Origin: Actinomycetes bacterium
GTDB lineage: Bacteria; Actinomycetota; Actinomycetes; Jiangellales; Jiangellaceae
Length of the DNA stretch: 46,631 nucleotides
Direction of reading: 5' to 3'
NCBI GenBank assembly: GCA_021793295.1
Contig: JAJYTA010000013.1
Coordinates: 1 to 46,631 of the forward strand
Shown here: piece after piece, positions 46,569-46,631 of the stretch
How positions within the stretch are numbered: position 1 is the stretch's first letter
Layout: the number at the start of each line of letters is the position of its first letter
Translations under genes and position numbers: made by a program
The notes under the pieces: generated by a model
What the model was told of the DNA's origin: nothing
What the model saw: only the letters and a program-made list of their open reading frames with translations
Databases searched by the model: none

Positions 46569-46631
46569 GCCCGCCGCATCGCCGACGTCCGAGGCGAGCC
46601 GGTAGCTGCCGGCTGGTTCGCCCGGCGCGCG
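46569..46631 (-). other. Window end, possible 3' end of an unseen minus-strand gene
   Basis: One minus-strand frame stays open from the window edge, reads RAPGEPAGSYRLASDVGDAA and stops at a TAG inside the sigma-factor gene. This is too short to call a gene. Confidence 0.15.

Overview
The window is about 46.6 kb of high-GC DNA from an actinobacterium. The evidence is strong G/C third-position bias, many GTG starts, ATGA/GTGA overlaps, leaderless-type promoters, and one block of genes in an order I know from mycobacteria. From right to left on the minus strand the block reads argS-lysA-(insert)-hom-thrC-thrB-rho-rpmE-prfA-prmC-tsaC-wecA-atpI-atpZ-atpBEFHAGDC-DUF2550-murA, matching the Rv1292 to Rv1315 order of Mycobacterium tuberculosis. 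I cannot name the genus with confidence. I saw no rRNA, tRNA, CRISPR array, transposase or phage gene.

Left end (1-6926): a sugar-acid utilisation region. An ABC sugar-permease gene runs off the left edge. An IclR-type regulator is followed by a class I DAHP synthase whose upstream region encodes a 22-codon leader peptide rich in Tyr/Phe/Trp, with two strong hairpins. A three-gene minus-strand operon encodes an enolase-superfamily enzyme, a DapA-family lyase and an SDR dehydrogenase, next to a uronate-dehydrogenase-like gene. Together they suggest oxidative uronate/aldarate catabolism. Matching inverted repeats upstream of the permease and of the operon are good candidates for the IclR operator.

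Middle left (6952-16524): a large LuxR-family ATPase regulator (LAL type), a small unknown protein, a repeat-rich divergent intergenic region, a drug-type ABC exporter (ATPase plus ABC-2 permease) with a NarL-type two-component system, a ROK glucokinase and a 3-hydroxyacyl-CoA dehydrogenase.

Central and right (16549-43482): mostly housekeeping genes for the cell wall (murA, wecA, a PAP2-family membrane protein), the complete F1Fo ATP synthase, translation (prfA, prmC, tsaC, rpmE, argS), Rho, and the aspartate-family amino-acid genes. A cytoplasmic HtrA-like protease and a serine/threonine-dehydratase-like enzyme lie inside this otherwise conserved order. The right end (43479-46568) carries an XRE regulator overlapping argS, methionine aminopeptidase, an alpha/beta hydrolase and an ECF sigma factor with a C-terminal SnoaL-like domain.

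The least explained material is non-coding. One family is an 80-nt intergenic element present four times with no length variation. A second family is built from 19-nt arms repeated at exactly 41-nt spacing and closed by an inverted copy 52 nt further on, at two distant intergenic sites. These, the aromatic leader peptide, and the paired IclR-type operators are the points most worth checking.
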